Source of the DNA: Polyangium aurulentum
Lineage (GTDB): Bacteria; Myxococcota_A; Polyangia; Polyangiales; Polyangiaceae
Assembly: GCA_945875545.1 (NCBI GenBank)
Contig: CAMCKZ010000008.1
Location: 1-60,142 of the forward strand
Length of the DNA: 60,142 bases
Reading direction: 5' to 3'
A program made the position numbers and the translations under genes. Below the pieces are notes generated by a model. That model saw only the letters and a program-made list of their open reading frames with translations, ran no database searches and had not been told where the DNA came from. Positions 1 through 8,454 of this stretch are shown in pieces (the stretch's first letter is position 1; each line of letters opens with the position of its first letter).

Positions 1-2168
1 GACCGCTGCAACCCCGCGCCCGACGGCCCAAAGCGTGCCACCGCCATCGACTCCGAGGGCACCCTGGACGACGTTCGGTCGGCCCCGCCACTAAACTCCG
101 GCACCATCGGACGTGACGCCGCGACGATGGCACTGCTGGGCGGCGGAACAATGCTTCGCGATACGGAGGCAAACGCGTTGACGCGAACCTGGACGCTGGG
201 CCGAGCCTCGACGGCCGGCAACGCGCACGCCTCAAGGCTGAAGGAAAACGTGGTACCATGGGCCGGAGAGTCGCCGGTCACGGTGGTCATTCGGAGCTCA
301 CCGCCCAGCAATTCCACGATGCGGCGCGCAAGCGGAAGACCGAGACCCAGGCCGCCCGTTTCGCGCTTTCCGCTGCCGTCCACCTGCTCGAGGGCCGTGA
401 ACAATCCTGCGGCCGCCTGCGCATCGATGCCCGGCCCCGTGTCGATGACGGAGATCGAAATGCGCCCCGCGTCATGCTCCGCGCGCAGTGTCACCGTTCC
501 CGATTCGGTGAACTTCAACGCGTTGCCCACGAGCTGGTGAAGAACCTGCTCGAGCTTTCCGAGGTCGCCCTGGCACCCGAGGCCGTCGAGCTTGGAGTGC
601 ACAGTAAGGACGATTTTTTTGTCGTCGGCCTGGCGCTGAAACACGGTTTTGAGCTCCGCGACCAAGGCCGAAACGTCCACGGGCGAGAGGCTCAACGCGG
701 CACCGTCTGCGCGCAGGGTCGCGAACGAGAGAACGTCGTCGACGATGGTGGAAAGGCGCCGACCCGACGTCACGATGAGTTCCGCTGTGCGTTTCGTCGC
801 CGCGTCGGTTGCTCCTGAAACCAGCGTTTCTGCGAGGCCCAAGATGCCGTTAAGCGGCGTGCGCAGTTCGTGCGAGGTGTTGGCGAGAAACTCGTCTTTG
901 AGTTTGTCGAGGCGGGCCAATTCGACGTTTGTGCGGGCAATGCCCGCAAGCGAAATGGCTTGACTTTTGGAAACTTCGTCTTGGAGGGCCTCGATGCGCG
1001 CCGCAAGGCCCAGGGAAAAGAGAACGACTTGAATGACCACGCCCGCTTCTTTTGCGTGGGCCGTGAAGGCATTGACCGGGAGAACACCGGCGCTCTTCAT
1101 GGCAAAGGTAGCCATGGCCAACATCAGCGCGAGGTTGCCCATCAGCATGTAGCGCGCAGGCGCGGAACCTTGGCGCACGCGCAGCACGAGGGCGAACAAA
1201 CAGAGGAGCAGCGAGACCGGCCCCGCCCAGGCGAGAACCCCTATTAGCAGCCGGGGTGGCAAGACAAAAGCCCCGAGAGTCACGGCACAGAAGGACCGCT
1301 CCACGACGACGAGCAGACGTCCAAGTCTCGGGAGGTGCGCCGCGGCGTCGATCGTTCTCGTGCAAAGGCTAAAGAGCAACAGACAGACCGCGGCCAGCCC
1401 GACGCTGCTCGCCCGCGCCTGCAGGAGCGGACTGGCACCCCAGAAATACTGATACCCGACGCCCGTCAGCGCGAGTTCGAACGAGACGAACGCCAGGAGA
1501 AAACCTACGTACATCGCGTAGATTTTTTCGCGGAGCATGGCGAACAAAAGGAGGTTGTACGCGGCCATCACCGCGAGAATTCCGAGGTAGACGCCGATCT
1601 TCGCGTGCTCGTCGCGGGCCTTGCGAAAGTACGCGCGGGGCTCCCACAAAAGTACCGGTGCCGAGACATTTCCCGTACTCGCGATGCGGAGATAAAGAGC
1701 CTGCACGGGCTCCGTCACCTCGAAAACAAACGTCGCCTCGGGCTGATCGCGGTCTGCAAACGGTCTTGCGTCGCCCGTGCGAACCTCGCGCCGGGTGCCG
1801 TCGGGCCGTTCCACGACGAGGGTCACGTGGTCGAACTGCGCGTATGGAACTTCCACAAAAAAAGGTGAAGTGCCCTCGGCCACCATCAGCCGCACCCACA
1901 GCGCGTGGGCCGTTACGCCCAGATTCGGCGTGGCTTTCGGCGAGACGTGAAACCGCGCCGGGGTGCCCAAGACTTCGCCCGTGGTGAGGGCCGCGGTCTC
2001 GTCGACGAACATTTCGAGGTGACCCGCGCCGTTCACGAAAGGCGTTTCCGCGGTTGGCCGGGGCACCGCCGCGAACGCTCCAGCGCTCACCAGGCACGCG
2101 CACAAGACGGCGAGCGAGCGGCACCGGGCGAGCGCGACGAGCAACCAGCGGACGGAGGGAATTCGCAT
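1..2168 (-). CDS. 7TMR-DISM sensor histidine kinase, 3' end outside the window
   Basis: A single open frame runs from an ATG at 2168 off the left edge with no stop, so about 722 N-terminal residues are seen. Residues 1-35 form a signal peptide. Residues about 45-185 fit the extracytoplasmic DISMED2 domain and about 195-385 the seven-helix DISM membrane module. A HisKA helix follows, with the phosphoacceptor in [12 protein letters not shown] (H433). The ATPase domain has its N box in LVGNALKF (about 551), G1 in DTGPGID (about 575) and G2 in GGLGLGLP (about 607). The sequence then enters a proline/serine linker. It is paralogous to the kinases at 43495 and 52910, so a receiver and a second kinase module may follow outside the window; that part is inference. 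The ligand is unknown (DISMED2 domains are thought to bind carbohydrates or similar ligands). It is divergent from the lipoprotein gene at 2260. Confidence 0.85.
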   Translation of the reverse strand, partial: MRIPSVRWLLVALARCRSLAVLCACLVSAGAFAAVPRPTAETPFVNGAGHLEMFVDETAALTTGEVLGTPARFHVSPKATPNLGVTAHALWVRLMVAEGTSPFFVEVPYAQFDHVTLVVERPDGTRREVRTGDARPFADRDQPEATFVFEVTEPVQALYLRIASTGNVSAPVLLWEPRAYFRKARDEHAKIGVYLGILAVMAAYNLLLFAMLREKIYAMYVGFLLAFVSFELALTGVGYQYFWGASPLLQARASSVGLAAVCLLLFSLCTRTIDAAAHLPRLGRLLVVVERSFCAVTLGAFVLPPRLLIGVLAWAGPVSLLLCLFALVLRVRQGSAPARYMLMGNLALMLAMATFAMKSAGVLPVNAFTAHAKEAGVVIQVVLFSLGLAARIEALQDEVSKSQAISLAGIARTNVELARLDKLKDEFLANTSHELRTPLNGILGLAETLVSGATDAATKRTAELIVTSGRRLSTIVDDVLSFATLRADGAALSLSPVDVSALVAELKTVFQRQADDKKIVLTVHSKLDGLGCQGDLGKLEQVLHQLVGNALKFTESGTVTLRAEHDAGRISISVIDTGPGIDAQAAAGLFTALEQVDGSGKRETGGLGLGLPLARRIVELLGGELRMTTVTGDSPAHGTTFSFSLEACALPAVEARPSVQVRVNAFASVSRSIVPPPSSAIVAASRPMVPEFSGGADRTSSRVPSESMAVARFGPSGAGLQR

Positions 2169-2259
2169 TTGAAACGTGGAGCAGCAGGCTCGCGGGCCTA
2201 TGATAGCAAGAGCCTCTAGGGTTCCATCCGAAAAACGTCGGAAGCCGCAACGGCATGCA

Positions 2260-3090
2260 ATGGCGAAACGCTCGCACCACAACATCGCGGTAGCCGCGGC
2301 CCTTCTAGCGGGCCTGGCATGCCAGCTTCCTGAGGCGCCCCAAGACCTCGACGAGGCGGCCCGGCGTTATTGGCGCGGCTTCGACACCGGGGCGGCGGAC
2401 GAACTTTCCTTGCTGTCCTCCACGGTCGACAAGCAGCTGCGTCTCCTCGAAGCCGACGGCGATCTTCCGATGGGCAGCGAAGCTCCAGGAGGGGCGCTAT
2501 CGGTTGCGGATTTCAACGTCCTCGGTCTCGGCCCCGTGGCGGATACTTCGAGCACCCGCGGCCTGATTGTGGCGTCGGCGCTCCCGTGCTCTTTTGAAAA
2601 AGCACGAGCGATTCTGGCGGCGAAAAACCAGCAACTTCTCTACCCGGAGCTCTTCACCGCTTTTACGCGAAGCTACACGACGAGCGTTTCTCCCGCGCTC
2701 CAAACGACCGACGGGCGCGTGAGCTGGACGTCCCTCTACACGGTCGAAGTTCCCATTTACGGCAGTTACACGAGCACCCTTTTCGGCGACGGGCGTACCG
2801 TGTGGGGCGGCGGCATCACCGGCGAGCCGCGCGACCCCATTTTTCTCGCCCGCGGCTACACCAAATTTCCGGCCACCGGCTCTTACCGATTTTCGCAGCA
2901 GTACCACGTGGAGGTCGTGTTTCCGCGCAGTGCCACAACCTCGTTTCACTTTTTCGCCGTGTGGCTCGACATGCAAGGCGTGAGCGACACCTTCACGTTC
3001 GGCGAGGTTTTAAAGCGCTTTCGGCGCATTGAGCGGCGCACCGCGGAACTGTGCGCGGCGTCCATTCCCGTTCCCGACACGTCGCCGTAA
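2260..3090 (+). CDS. Putative lipoprotein of unknown function
   Basis: 276 residues. I chose the internal ATG at 2260 because it begins a good lipoprotein signal: basic MAKR, a hydrophobic stretch, and the lipobox LAGLAC with Cys at about residue 17. The frame stays open 28 codons upstream, but that extension is basic and would bury the signal. The mature protein has no motif I recognise; it is rich in Thr, Ser and aromatic residues in its second half, which suggests a beta-rich periplasmic or outer-membrane-attached fold. It ends 10 bases before the flippase gene and is probably co-transcribed with it. No function is assigned. Confidence 0.7.
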   Translation: MAKRSHHNIAVAAALLAGLACQLPEAPQDLDEAARRYWRGFDTGAADELSLLSSTVDKQLRLLEADGDLPMGSEAPGGALSVADFNVLGLGPVADTSSTRGLIVASALPCSFEKARAILAAKNQQLLYPELFTAFTRSYTTSVSPALQTTDGRVSWTSLYTVEVPIYGSYTSTLFGDGRTVWGGGITGEPRDPIFLARGYTKFPATGSYRFSQQYHVEVVFPRSATTSFHFFAVWLDMQGVSDTFTFGEVLKRFRRIERRTAELCAASIPVPDTSP

Positions 3091-3094
3091 TATA

Positions 3095-3105
3095 TGTATT
3101 ATGCA
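3095..3105. repeat. TGYA-N3-TRCA element over a start codon
   Basis: TGTATTATGCA. The ATG of the flippase gene (3101-3103) lies inside the right half of this relaxed copy of the TGCA-N3-TGCA palindrome. Confidence 0.6.
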
Positions 3106-4672
3106 CACGAATGATACGGCCCGCGTTTCGTCGCCGGAGACAGTTTCGTCCGACGCGCCGATAGAAACCGCGACAGAACCTGCCAAGGTCGCGGGCGATT
3201 CCCTTCGGCACGGCAGCACGCGGCTCTTTGCGGCGAAGGTGTTTTTCCTGGGGGCCGGCCTCGTTCAGCAGGTTCTACTGCCTCACGCGCTGGGCCTCGA
3301 GGGCTACGGCCTCTTGGCGCGCGTGCTTGCGCCGCTCAATGTCGTCAACAATGTCGCGGTCGGCGCATCCATGCAGAATGCATCGAAAGCGACCGCCAGC
3401 GGGTTTCCAAAACTCGCCGCGATCCTCTCGGTGCAGCTCGTCTTGGCGGCGCTGGTCGTGACGGGCCTGTACGTGTTGGCACCGCTTTTGGCCGCGTTTC
3501 AGCACGCGCCGGCGATTCTTCTTCCCCTGCGATTTGGCGCGGTATTGTGCGGGCTATACGTCGTATACGCGGCTCTCGTGGGCGTTCTCAATGGGCGTCA
3601 GGCGTTCGCCCAGCAGGGGGCCCTCGACATGACCGCGGCCACCCTTCGCACCGCGGGGCTCGTCGGCGGAGGGCTCGTCGGGTTGCGCGTGTTGGGCAGC
3701 GGTCCTCTTGGTGCCGTGCTTGGAACCGTGCTCGCGGGCGCAAGCATGATCGCGATCGCGTGGCTCGTGGTGAAGCCCCGCGACCTCCTGGGGCAACCCA
3801 GCGAGGGGCATCTTTTCCTCGTGCGCTCGGTTGGTGCGCTGGCCGCGGCGCAGCTCGTCACGAACCTTTTGTTGCAGGCCGACATCATGCTTTTGGGCCG
3901 CGTATTTGCAGTGCGCGGCGCGATTTCCAGCGACGCCGATCGGGCCATCGGCGTTTACCGCGCATGCCAAATGTTCTCGCTCCTGCCGTACCAACTCGTG
4001 GCCAGCGTGTCGCTCACGCTGTTTCCGTTGGTCGCCAAAGTTCGCGCCGGCGGGAGCGCTTCCGAACTTCAAGAGCTCGTGCACCGGGGCCTTCGACTGG
4101 GCGCGGTGCTTGCCGCGGTGCTGGTCGCGGTGACCGTTGCCCTTCCTGGGCCTCTCTTGCGCCTCGCATTCGGCGTTCCCATTGCGACCCTCGGGCTGGA
4201 CATTCTACGGCCCCTCGGGGCCTCCCAGGGCATCCTCGTTCTTGGTGCCCTCGCCTCGACGGTGCTCGTCGCGCTCGGCGAAATTCGGCGCGCAGCTTTC
4301 GCTGGCCTCGTGGGTCTCGGCGTCATTATCGTAGGTATTTTGCTCATCGGGCCCGGTGCCGACCCGCTCCGAGGCACGGCGCTCTGGCTCGGTGCGGGCT
4401 TCGCGGCGCAGGCGTGCATCGCGTTTGGCGTGCTCCTGAAGTGCGCCCCGGGAGCTGTGCCCGGGAAGACGTTTTTGCGCGCGGCCTGCCTCGTGAGCGC
4501 GTGCCTTCAAGTCCCCAGCGCGGCAGATGGTCCGCGTCTCGCGGCCGTGGCGCTGGCGCCCGTCGTTGCCCTCGTTGCCGTCCTTTTTCTCGCGGCCACC
4601 GGCGAATGGACGCATGCAGAGTGCATGCACATTCGTTCCACGGTTGCCTCGCGCTTTCGCCCGCGCGCTTAG
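3101..4672 (+). CDS. MOP-superfamily (Wzx/MATE-like) membrane flippase
   Basis: 523 residues from the ATG at 3101, the first in-frame start after the upstream stop at 3090; an open extension upstream overlaps the lipoprotein and looks spurious. After about 50 polar residues the protein is almost continuously hydrophobic, with roughly 12-14 membrane segments. The conserved N-terminal look is LFAAKVFFLGAG followed by LGLEGYGLLA, as in polysaccharide/lipid flippases (the EYG/QYG-type motif after helix 1). Such proteins flip undecaprenyl- or lipid-linked glycans across the inner membrane. No glycan gene cluster lies next to it, although an FAD/GT2 pair is 8 kb away. The substrate is unknown. The start codon overlaps a TGTA-N3-TGCA element (3095-3105). 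Confidence 0.8.
   Translation: MHTNDTARVSSPETVSSDAPIETATEPAKVAGDSLRHGSTRLFAAKVFFLGAGLVQQVLLPHALGLEGYGLLARVLAPLNVVNNVAVGASMQNASKATASGFPKLAAILSVQLVLAALVVTGLYVLAPLLAAFQHAPAILLPLRFGAVLCGLYVVYAALVGVLNGRQAFAQQGALDMTAATLRTAGLVGGGLVGLRVLGSGPLGAVLGTVLAGASMIAIAWLVVKPRDLLGQPSEGHLFLVRSVGALAAAQLVTNLLLQADIMLLGRVFAVRGAISSDADRAIGVYRACQMFSLLPYQLVASVSLTLFPLVAKVRAGGSASELQELVHRGLRLGAVLAAVLVAVTVALPGPLLRLAFGVPIATLGLDILRPLGASQGILVLGALASTVLVALGEIRRAAFAGLVGLGVIIVGILLIGPGADPLRGTALWLGAGFAAQACIAFGVLLKCAPGAVPGKTFLRAACLVSACLQVPSAADGPRLAAVALAPVVALVAVLFLAATGEWTHAECMHIRSTVASRFRPRA
3372..3382. repeat. TGCA-N3-TGCA element
   Basis: TGCAGAATGCA inside the flippase gene, read as Met-Gln-Asn-Ala; flanking A and T extend each arm to five bases. 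Confidence 0.75.
4615..4625. repeat. TGCA-N3-TGCA element
   Basis: TGCAGAGTGCA near the 3' end of the flippase gene, inside Ala-Glu-Cys-Met-His; arms extend to six or more bases (CATGCA/TGCATG). Confidence 0.75.
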
Positions 4673-4692
4673 GCCTGCGACCTGGCCGAGCA

Positions 4693-5568
4693 CTACACGC
4701 GACGACGCAGCATTTCGTCGCCGAGCACCAGGAGAAAAAAACCAGCCGAAATCCAGGCATTCAGGTCAAAAAAGGCCTTGTTGATCCGCGACAAATCCCC
4801 CGCGCCGACGATCCAGTGTTCCCACACGAGCAAGAGGGCGGCGCCAATCGTTGCCGCATAAAAGAGCGCGCCGCGGTGCAGGAATGCGCCGGTCAACGCG
4901 AAGGCCACGACCGTCACCACGTGGGCCAAGCCCGACAGCCAGAGGGCACCCTTGGTGCCAAAGCGCGCGGGCACCGAGTGAAGCCCGGCGGCGCGATCGA
5001 AGTGCTCGTCTTGGAGGGAATAGAGAACGTCGAAACCAAAGAGCCACGTGACCACGCCGACCATGAGGGCCACGATGCCGAGGTTTGGCGCGGCGCCCAT
5101 CGCGATCCACGCGCCACCGGGGGCCAGCGCGAGGGCGACGCCGAGCCACAAGTGGGCCGCCCAGGTAAAGCGTTTTGCCAGGGAATACCCGAGCAATATG
5201 GCGAGCACAGGCCACGCGAGGAGCCCCGGCCAAGAGCCCAGGGAAAAAGCCGCGAGGAGGAAAACCGCCGATGAGGCCACGGTCAGAAGCAAGGCCTCAC
5301 GTGGCGCCACACGGCCCGCCGGAATGTCGCGAGAACGCGTGCGCGGGTTTGCCGCATCGACGTCGCGGTCCGCGTAGCGGTTGAAAGCCATGGCCGCGGT
5401 ACGTGCAGACACCATGCAAATCACAAGAGCCAGCGCGCGAAAAAGTGTGAGCGGCTGGTGGCTCTCGGCGTGGGCGAGAACAACGGCGCTCGCGGCAAAC
5501 GGCATGGCGAAGATCGTGTGCGAGAAGGCCACAAGGCTTGTGTAATTCTTGAGTCGGTCGGCGATCAT
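4693..5568 (-). CDS. mqnP: UbiA-type polyprenyltransferase, probably the menaquinone enzyme MqnP
   Basis: 291 residues with about eight or nine membrane helices. The two Asp-rich prenyl-diphosphate/Mg sites are visible: NRYADRDVDAANPRTRSR (about residues 62-79) and DEHFDRAAG (about 187-195). Length and motifs match the 4-hydroxybenzoate polyprenyltransferase group that also contains MqnP of the futalosine pathway. Its ATG overlaps the stop of the amidohydrolase by four bases (ATGA), so the two are translationally coupled. That neighbour looks like an aminofutalosine deaminase, which is why I favour MqnP over ubiquinone UbiA. The enzyme would attach the isoprenoid tail to the naphthoate-type precursor in the inner membrane. 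Confidence 0.8.
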   Translation of the reverse strand: MIADRLKNYTSLVAFSHTIFAMPFAASAVVLAHAESHQPLTLFRALALVICMVSARTAAMAFNRYADRDVDAANPRTRSRDIPAGRVAPREALLLTVASSAVFLLAAFSLGSWPGLLAWPVLAILLGYSLAKRFTWAAHLWLGVALALAPGGAWIAMGAAPNLGIVALMVGVVTWLFGFDVLYSLQDEHFDRAAGLHSVPARFGTKGALWLSGLAHVVTVVAFALTGAFLHRGALFYAATIGAALLLVWEHWIVGAGDLSRINKAFFDLNAWISAGFFLLVLGDEMLRRRV

Positions 5569-6815
5569 GCTTCGTCATTCGGTGAGGCAGAAACCAGGAG
5601 ATGGCGCTTGCTCATGGGTTGCCGCAGGGCGTGGCGCGCGGCATCCAGGCCCGCCGGCGGTGCGCCCTCGACAAGCAGAATTCCGGGGCGCGTTCCCTTG
5701 ACCAGGCGGCCCATGGAACCAAAGCCGAGGGCCCGCGCGCCGTAGCTTGTGACCATCGCCAAGAGCACCTCGGGAGGCACGTCGGGGAAGCGTTCATGGA
5801 GCACCTTGGCCTCCGCGAGAACGTCGAGCGTCGGGCACGACGCAAGGGAATCGGTGCCGAGCGCGGGCTCGATGCCGGCGCGGCGCATGGCCAGGAGAGG
5901 CGGCAACCTCATCTCGATGAACAGATTCGATCGTGGGCAAAGCACCACGCGGGCACCGCTCTCGGCGACCAAATCGAGCTCGTGGGGCTGGGCGTCGGTG
6001 AGGTGCACCGCGGTCACGTCTGCGCGCAGCAACCCCAGGGTTTTGGCGGTCAATATGGGCCCGTCCGTGTGCCAGCGAAAGGCCTCACGGGGCGTCTGCG
6101 TGCGGCGTTCAAGCCAATCCACCATGGGGCCCGTTCCGCTCTGGAGAGCCCACCTTTCCGCGGGGTGCTCCGCGAGATGAAGGCTCATCTGCGCACCTCG
6201 ATCGCGCGCGATGCGGGCCATGGCCTCGATGGCCAACGGGTGCGTCGTGTGAAGGGTGTGCGGGGAGGGGGCCCAGCGAAGAGACCTGTCGTCGAGCAGG
6301 CCCAGGGCTTCGGCCTCACGCGCGAGCGCCTCCACGCGCGCCACGGTTTTGGGTCCATCGAGACCGAAAACCTCGTGAAAGACGCAGCCCACGAGCCCGG
6401 CGCGGCGCAGCGCGGGCACCGCCGCGAGGGTGTTGGTCACCTCGCCAATGGCCACCGTTCCTGCCGCGAGAAGTTCCGCCACACCCTCAGAAATGCCAAT
6501 AGATTCATCTACTTCGTCGCAGTCATTTCGCGCCGCGAGCATTCCATCGAGCCACGGGACAAAGCCCTTTCCCGAGGGCGTGCGGCCTCTTAGAGACGAC
6601 AGTTCCACGTGCGTATGCGCGTTCACCAAGCCGGGCATCAAGAGGCCACGATGAAGCTCCGCGTGGAGACCCGCGTGCAGTCTGCACATATCCGATCGCG
6701 TGCCCGCATCGACAATCGCGCCGCGAGGGTCAACGATCACTGCGCCGTCGCTGACGATGGGGCCCTCGCCCAAAAAGACGGCGTCGGCACAGAGCAAACG
6801 CGGACGCTCACTCAT
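5565..6815 (-). CDS. mqnX: Amidohydrolase, probable aminofutalosine deaminase
   Basis: 416 residues, amidohydrolase (ATZ/TRZ, cytosine-deaminase-like) fold. The first metal-binding pair is in NAHTHVE (about residues 65-71), then SLHLAEHP with further His ligands, and the conserved Asp in GTDSLAS (about 318-324). A short N-terminal beta-sandwich (residues 1-55) and the C-terminal strand segment are typical of the family. Deaminases of this type include MqnX, which converts aminodeoxyfutalosine to futalosine. Coupling with a UbiA-type gene supports that reading; S-adenosylhomocysteine or 5'-methylthioadenosine deaminase is the main alternative. It lies downstream of a lipoprotein gene in the same direction (27-base gap). 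Confidence 0.75.
   Translation of the reverse strand: MSERPRLLCADAVFLGEGPIVSDGAVIVDPRGAIVDAGTRSDMCRLHAGLHAELHRGLLMPGLVNAHTHVELSSLRGRTPSGKGFVPWLDGMLAARNDCDEVDESIGISEGVAELLAAGTVAIGEVTNTLAAVPALRRAGLVGCVFHEVFGLDGPKTVARVEALAREAEALGLLDDRSLRWAPSPHTLHTTHPLAIEAMARIARDRGAQMSLHLAEHPAERWALQSGTGPMVDWLERRTQTPREAFRWHTDGPILTAKTLGLLRADVTAVHLTDAQPHELDLVAESGARVVLCPRSNLFIEMRLPPLLAMRRAGIEPALGTDSLASCPTLDVLAEAKVLHERFPDVPPEVLLAMVTSYGARALGFGSMGRLVKGTRPGILLVEGAPPAGLDAARHALRQPMSKRHLLVSASPNDEA
6676..6686. repeat. TGCA-N3-TGCA element
   Basis: TGCAGTCTGCA inside the amidohydrolase gene, read on the coding strand as Cys-Arg-Leu-His. Confidence 0.75.
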
Positions 6816-6842
6816 GGAGTACGCGCCGGTCGCAGTTCGCCC

Positions 6843-7916
6843 TCACGGTGCAGCCCGGGTTTCATCGCCGGGCGGCGGGTGGAGCAGCGGCGCGACGCGC
6901 ACAATCGTGCGGCGACGGGGCTGCTCGGAGAGGGAAATGCGCGGGGCGATGGTCAGCGTATTCGCAGAGGTTCCGAGGGCCCTCGCGGTAGCTGCACTCT
7001 GCACATCGACGGGCAACCCCGGCTCGCTTCGGCGGTCCACGACAAGCGTCACGCCGCCATAGCTTTGCACAAACGACGCGAGGGCCTCCAGCTCCGAGCC
7101 CCCCGCCCCAAGCGTGAACGTGAGACCCATCGCGTCGCGGGAAGCTTCGAGTCCCATGGAGGCCGCCGCGTCGATTCCTTGGTCGAGCAAGACCACGCGC
7201 AGCTCGGCGTCGCGCGCGGTCTCCGGCGCATGCAGCGCCAAGCACGCGGTGCGGGCCGCGGTGGCCGTCTCCAAGAGGTTCGCGCCGGAACCTTGACGCC
7301 GTTCCGCGGAGCGAAGGAGCGCCACGGCGGCGTCGACGGCCGGCACCTTGGCCCCAAGAATACGAGCAAATGTGCAGGTTTCTGCCGCATCGAGCAGGGC
7401 TGATTCGCCCGCAAGGCGGCGAGCTTTGTCGCGTGCTCCCCCGGCGGCGTCCATCGCGGCGACGCGGGCCTGGGCACGCGCCGTTCCGACCTTCGCCTCG
7501 GCCTCTTCGATGGCCCGAACCTCGTCGGCCTCGGTGAGCAGGATCGTGGCCCGTTCCTGCGCCGCGAGGGCGGTTTGGCGACGCGCAGTCTCCGCGCGTG
7601 ACGCTGAGTCCGCCTGGCGCGCGAGAGCCAACGCCTCGCCCCACGTGGCGCGGGCGGTCTCCAAAAGAAGCTCGGCTTGAGCGGGCTCTCCCGCGTCGCT
7701 GCGCCGCACCGCCTCGGCCAGCAGCGCATCGCCCTCGCGCAGCTTGGGGCTATCACCAAGCGCAGAAAAGCGAGGGTTTTCCCGTTCCGCAGCCACTTGC
7801 GCGAAGAGCGGCCCACGAAGATGCGCGCCCGGGCCGCACCCCGCAAGCAGAGGCCCCACGAGTGCGGAAAGTAGGGCCGCCGCCAGTGCGCGACACGCGT
7901 GTATTCTGCACGTCAT
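6843..7916 (-). CDS. Lipoprotein with helical repeats, possibly OmpA-like at its C terminus
   Basis: 357 residues from the ATG at 7916, which overlaps the upstream gene's stop (ATGA at 7913-7916); a longer frame exists but would bury the signal peptide. The lipobox is LLAGC (Cys about residue 27). Residues about 55-190 are Ala/Glu/Arg-rich and probably a long helical or coiled-coil stalk. The last about 80 residues (a V-V-D-R motif, then SAATARALG) faintly resemble an OmpA-like peptidoglycan-binding domain, but key residues are not clear. It is probably an envelope stalk protein paired with the exported protein encoded just upstream. No firm function. Confidence 0.65.
   Translation of the reverse strand: MTCRIHACRALAAALLSALVGPLLAGCGPGAHLRGPLFAQVAAERENPRFSALGDSPKLREGDALLAEAVRRSDAGEPAQAELLLETARATWGEALALARQADSASRAETARRQTALAAQERATILLTEADEVRAIEEAEAKVGTARAQARVAAMDAAGGARDKARRLAGESALLDAAETCTFARILGAKVPAVDAAVALLRSAERRQGSGANLLETATAARTACLALHAPETARDAELRVVLLDQGIDAAASMGLEASRDAMGLTFTLGAGGSELEALASFVQSYGGVTLVVDRRSEPGLPVDVQSAATARALGTSANTLTIAPRISLSEQPRRRTIVRVAPLLHPPPGDETRAAP
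6993..7003. repeat. TGCA-N3-TGCA element
   Basis: TGCACTCTGCA inside the helical lipoprotein gene, read on the coding strand as Val-Gln-Ser-Ala. Confidence 0.7.
7900..7910. repeat. TGYA-N3-TRCA element at a gene start
   Basis: TGTATTCTGCA covers codons 3-6 (Cys-Arg-Ile-His) of the helical lipoprotein gene starting at 7916 on the minus strand. Confidence 0.6.
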
Positions 7917-8377
7917 GGTTTTTCTCGGCCCTTCGAAGACGCCCCAGCGGCCTTGGCCCAAGTCCGATTCCGGCCCTTTGGCATCGAGACGAGAGGCGGC
8001 GTGTCGAGGTCTCTGCGGGCCTGAACGAGTTGGTCGGCGAGGCGTGCCAGGCGTTGCCGCCGCTCTTCACGCGCCGCGGCGGACGCGTCGCCCTCTCGAA
8101 GTTCGCGCACCTCCGCCTCCTCTGCGGCGTGGGCGTCGATCTCATTTTGCCAAGCTTTTTGCAGGGCGCCAGCCTCCGCGTGTCTCGCCAGGGCCAGGTC
8201 GCGCGCGAGGGTCGCCTGAATCGGCAAGCCCAATTTCGTGAACCGCTCGGCGCGCTCCTCCGCGAGCTTGGCGGCACCTTCTGCGCGCTCGGCTTCCGGC
8301 GAAAGAGCAGCCGCGGCCAGGGACGCGCGCAGAGTAACGGCGAGAGCCAGCACGAGAAGAAACGCGGGTTTGGCCAT
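7913..8377 (-). CDS. Small exported protein, Ala/Glu/Arg-rich
   Basis: 154 residues. I prefer the ATG at 8377 because it opens a clean signal peptide (MAKPAFLLVLALAVTL, cleavage near AAAA at about 24-26); an ATG at 8404 is possible. The mature part is one long, charged, Ala-rich helix region (residues about 28-125), likely a coiled coil, followed by a polar tail. The stop overlaps the start of the downstream lipoprotein by four bases, so the two are made together and may form an envelope complex. It resembles DUF4398-type helical proteins only in composition. No function is assigned. Confidence 0.65.
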   Translation of the reverse strand: MAKPAFLLVLALAVTLRASLAAAALSPEAERAEGAAKLAEERAERFTKLGLPIQATLARDLALARHAEAGALQKAWQNEIDAHAAEEAEVRELREGDASAAAREERRQRLARLADQLVQARRDLDTPPLVSMPKGRNRTWAKAAGASSKGREKP

Positions 8378-8454
8378 GGGCGGAGGAGGTTTCGAGGGCG
8401 GCATCGGAATCGAAAAGGGGCGACGAAGCGTGAACCGTGTGCAAAGTAGCGTGC

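Noticed and set aside
3547-5274. 575-residue plus-strand open frame
   Set aside because: Overlaps the flippase in another frame and the UbiA gene antisense; almost all Arg/Pro/Gly.
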